DNA of 64,000 nt from Tanypteryx hageni (lineage: Eukaryota > Arthropoda > Insecta > Odonata > Petaluridae): the NCBI GenBank assembly GCA_028673005.1, contig CM054116.1, positions 132,781,547 to 132,845,546 of the forward strand, read 5' to 3'. Positions 63,486-64,000 of the stretch are shown one piece after another. Numbering within the stretch: position 1 is the stretch's first letter; each line of letters opens with the position of its first letter. Position numbers and translations under genes: made by a program. Under the pieces are notes generated by a model, which did no database searches, had not been told where the DNA came from, and was given only the letters and a program-made list of their open reading frames with translations.

Positions 63486-64000
63486 CAGATATGGGTTAAA
63501 ACTAAAACTAAATTGGCTTCGTTAATAATCTTAATAAAAATTGCGGAAAAATAAAAAGATGGGCCTATTATTAGAAGAACCGTTTTTTAAACAGTTATAG
63601 TCGCAAAACGTGAAACGACGGCGAGACTAATGGGGGATGGGGTGGATGATCGCCCCCGTCATCCCCCGTGGATCCGCCAATAACTGCTGCTCTTCTTATG
63701 TTACGCGTTATTCATTACTTGAAAAAGTGTCTCTTCTTGTGAGAAAGGTTGCCGACGTCTGTCCTAGGCGGCCGCCTAGATCGCCTGGCCCTATATTCGC
63801 CCCTGGCCATCAGCATTATTATATCCGATTAAAGCACTTCTAATACGGTTTTTTGTATCTACTATGTCATTCAACCATTATCTATAATATACTGCCGTGG
63901 TTTCGCCATGCCGTCTGCCCCTCTGTCTGTCTGTCGGTCGGTCTGTTCGCTGTTCTAGAGCCCAAACGCGTACATAAAATCGAATCATATCTCGTATTTG

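Larger units (their letters stand above)
1..64000. repeat. Tandem array of ~20-kb units
   Basis: The window consists of head-to-tail copies of one unit: 1-19666, 19667-39963, 39964-59213 and the first 4787 bases of a fourth (59214-64000). Every landmark recurs in the same order and orientation; for example the perfect 21-bp inverted repeat is at 98, 19764, 40061 and 59311, and exon 4 of the gene at 792, 20458, 40755 and 60005. Most 60-base lines differ between copies at only a few positions, but each copy has private indels, and these explain the unequal lengths. The array extends beyond both window edges because no non-repeated flank is seen. The main alternative is that an assembler joined haplotypes or repeat copies artificially. 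Confidence 0.97.

Noticed and set aside
1..64000. CRISPR array or prokaryotic island
   Set aside because: No short regularly spaced repeats; splice sites and eukaryotic transposons throughout.

Overview
The window looks like animal nuclear DNA, most likely arthropod. It is AT-rich, with short exons bounded by GT/AG splice sites, microsatellites, and remains of eukaryotic transposon families (hAT, piggyBac-like, Tigger/pogo-jerky, CR1/Jockey-like LINEs, a SINE-like repeat). No bacterial operon, CRISPR array or intact tRNA/rRNA gene was seen. The arthropod assignment is inference from the transposon mix.

The whole window is one tandem array of a roughly 20-kb unit. Taking position 1 as an arbitrary phase, the copies are 1-19666, 19667-39963, 39964-59213 and a partial fourth at 59214-64000. 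They are nearly identical over long stretches but carry private substitutions and indels, so they are not a simple copied contig. Relatedness switches near 4.34-4.45 kb and the equivalent points near 24.3 and 44.6 kb. Upstream of that point copies 1 and 2 pair and copies 3 and 4 pair; downstream, copies 2 and 3 pair. This suggests the real module boundary lies in the last intron of the gene.

Each unit carries the parts of one six-exon, plus-strand gene that none of the long ORFs reveals. The joined exons encode a protein of about 195 residues. It has a short N-terminus, one membrane span (residues about 14-32), a basic stretch, a GILK motif (70-73), a KHVRF motif (101-105), and a Gly/Ala/Glu-rich tail ending in a leucine-rich segment. 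GILK followed by KxVxF is the SILK plus RVxF docking pair of protein phosphatase 1 (PP1) partners. A 14-bp RFX X-box-like site lies 59 bp upstream of the ATG in every copy. A membrane-anchored PP1 regulator under RFX (ciliary-type) control is therefore a testable hypothesis. The exons seen are: gene 0, exons 4-6 only (792-5698); gene 1, 16159-25595, with a 19-bp frameshifting deletion in exon 5; gene 2, 36456-45943, intact; gene 3, exons 1-5 (56755-60335), running off the right edge.

Layout within a unit (copy 1 coordinates): a 121-bp inverted-repeat element, exons 4 and 5, a SINE-like repeat and LINE 3' tail (minus strand), a hAT MITE inside a piggyBac-like fragment, a palindromic-end MITE, a 142-bp duplication, exon 6, about 10.4 kb of intergenic DNA (TA microsatellite, a possible orphan exon, a broken Tigger transposase, a LINE endonuclease fragment, a second SINE-like repeat), then the X-box, exons 1-3, and a 1.8-kb hAT element in intron 3.
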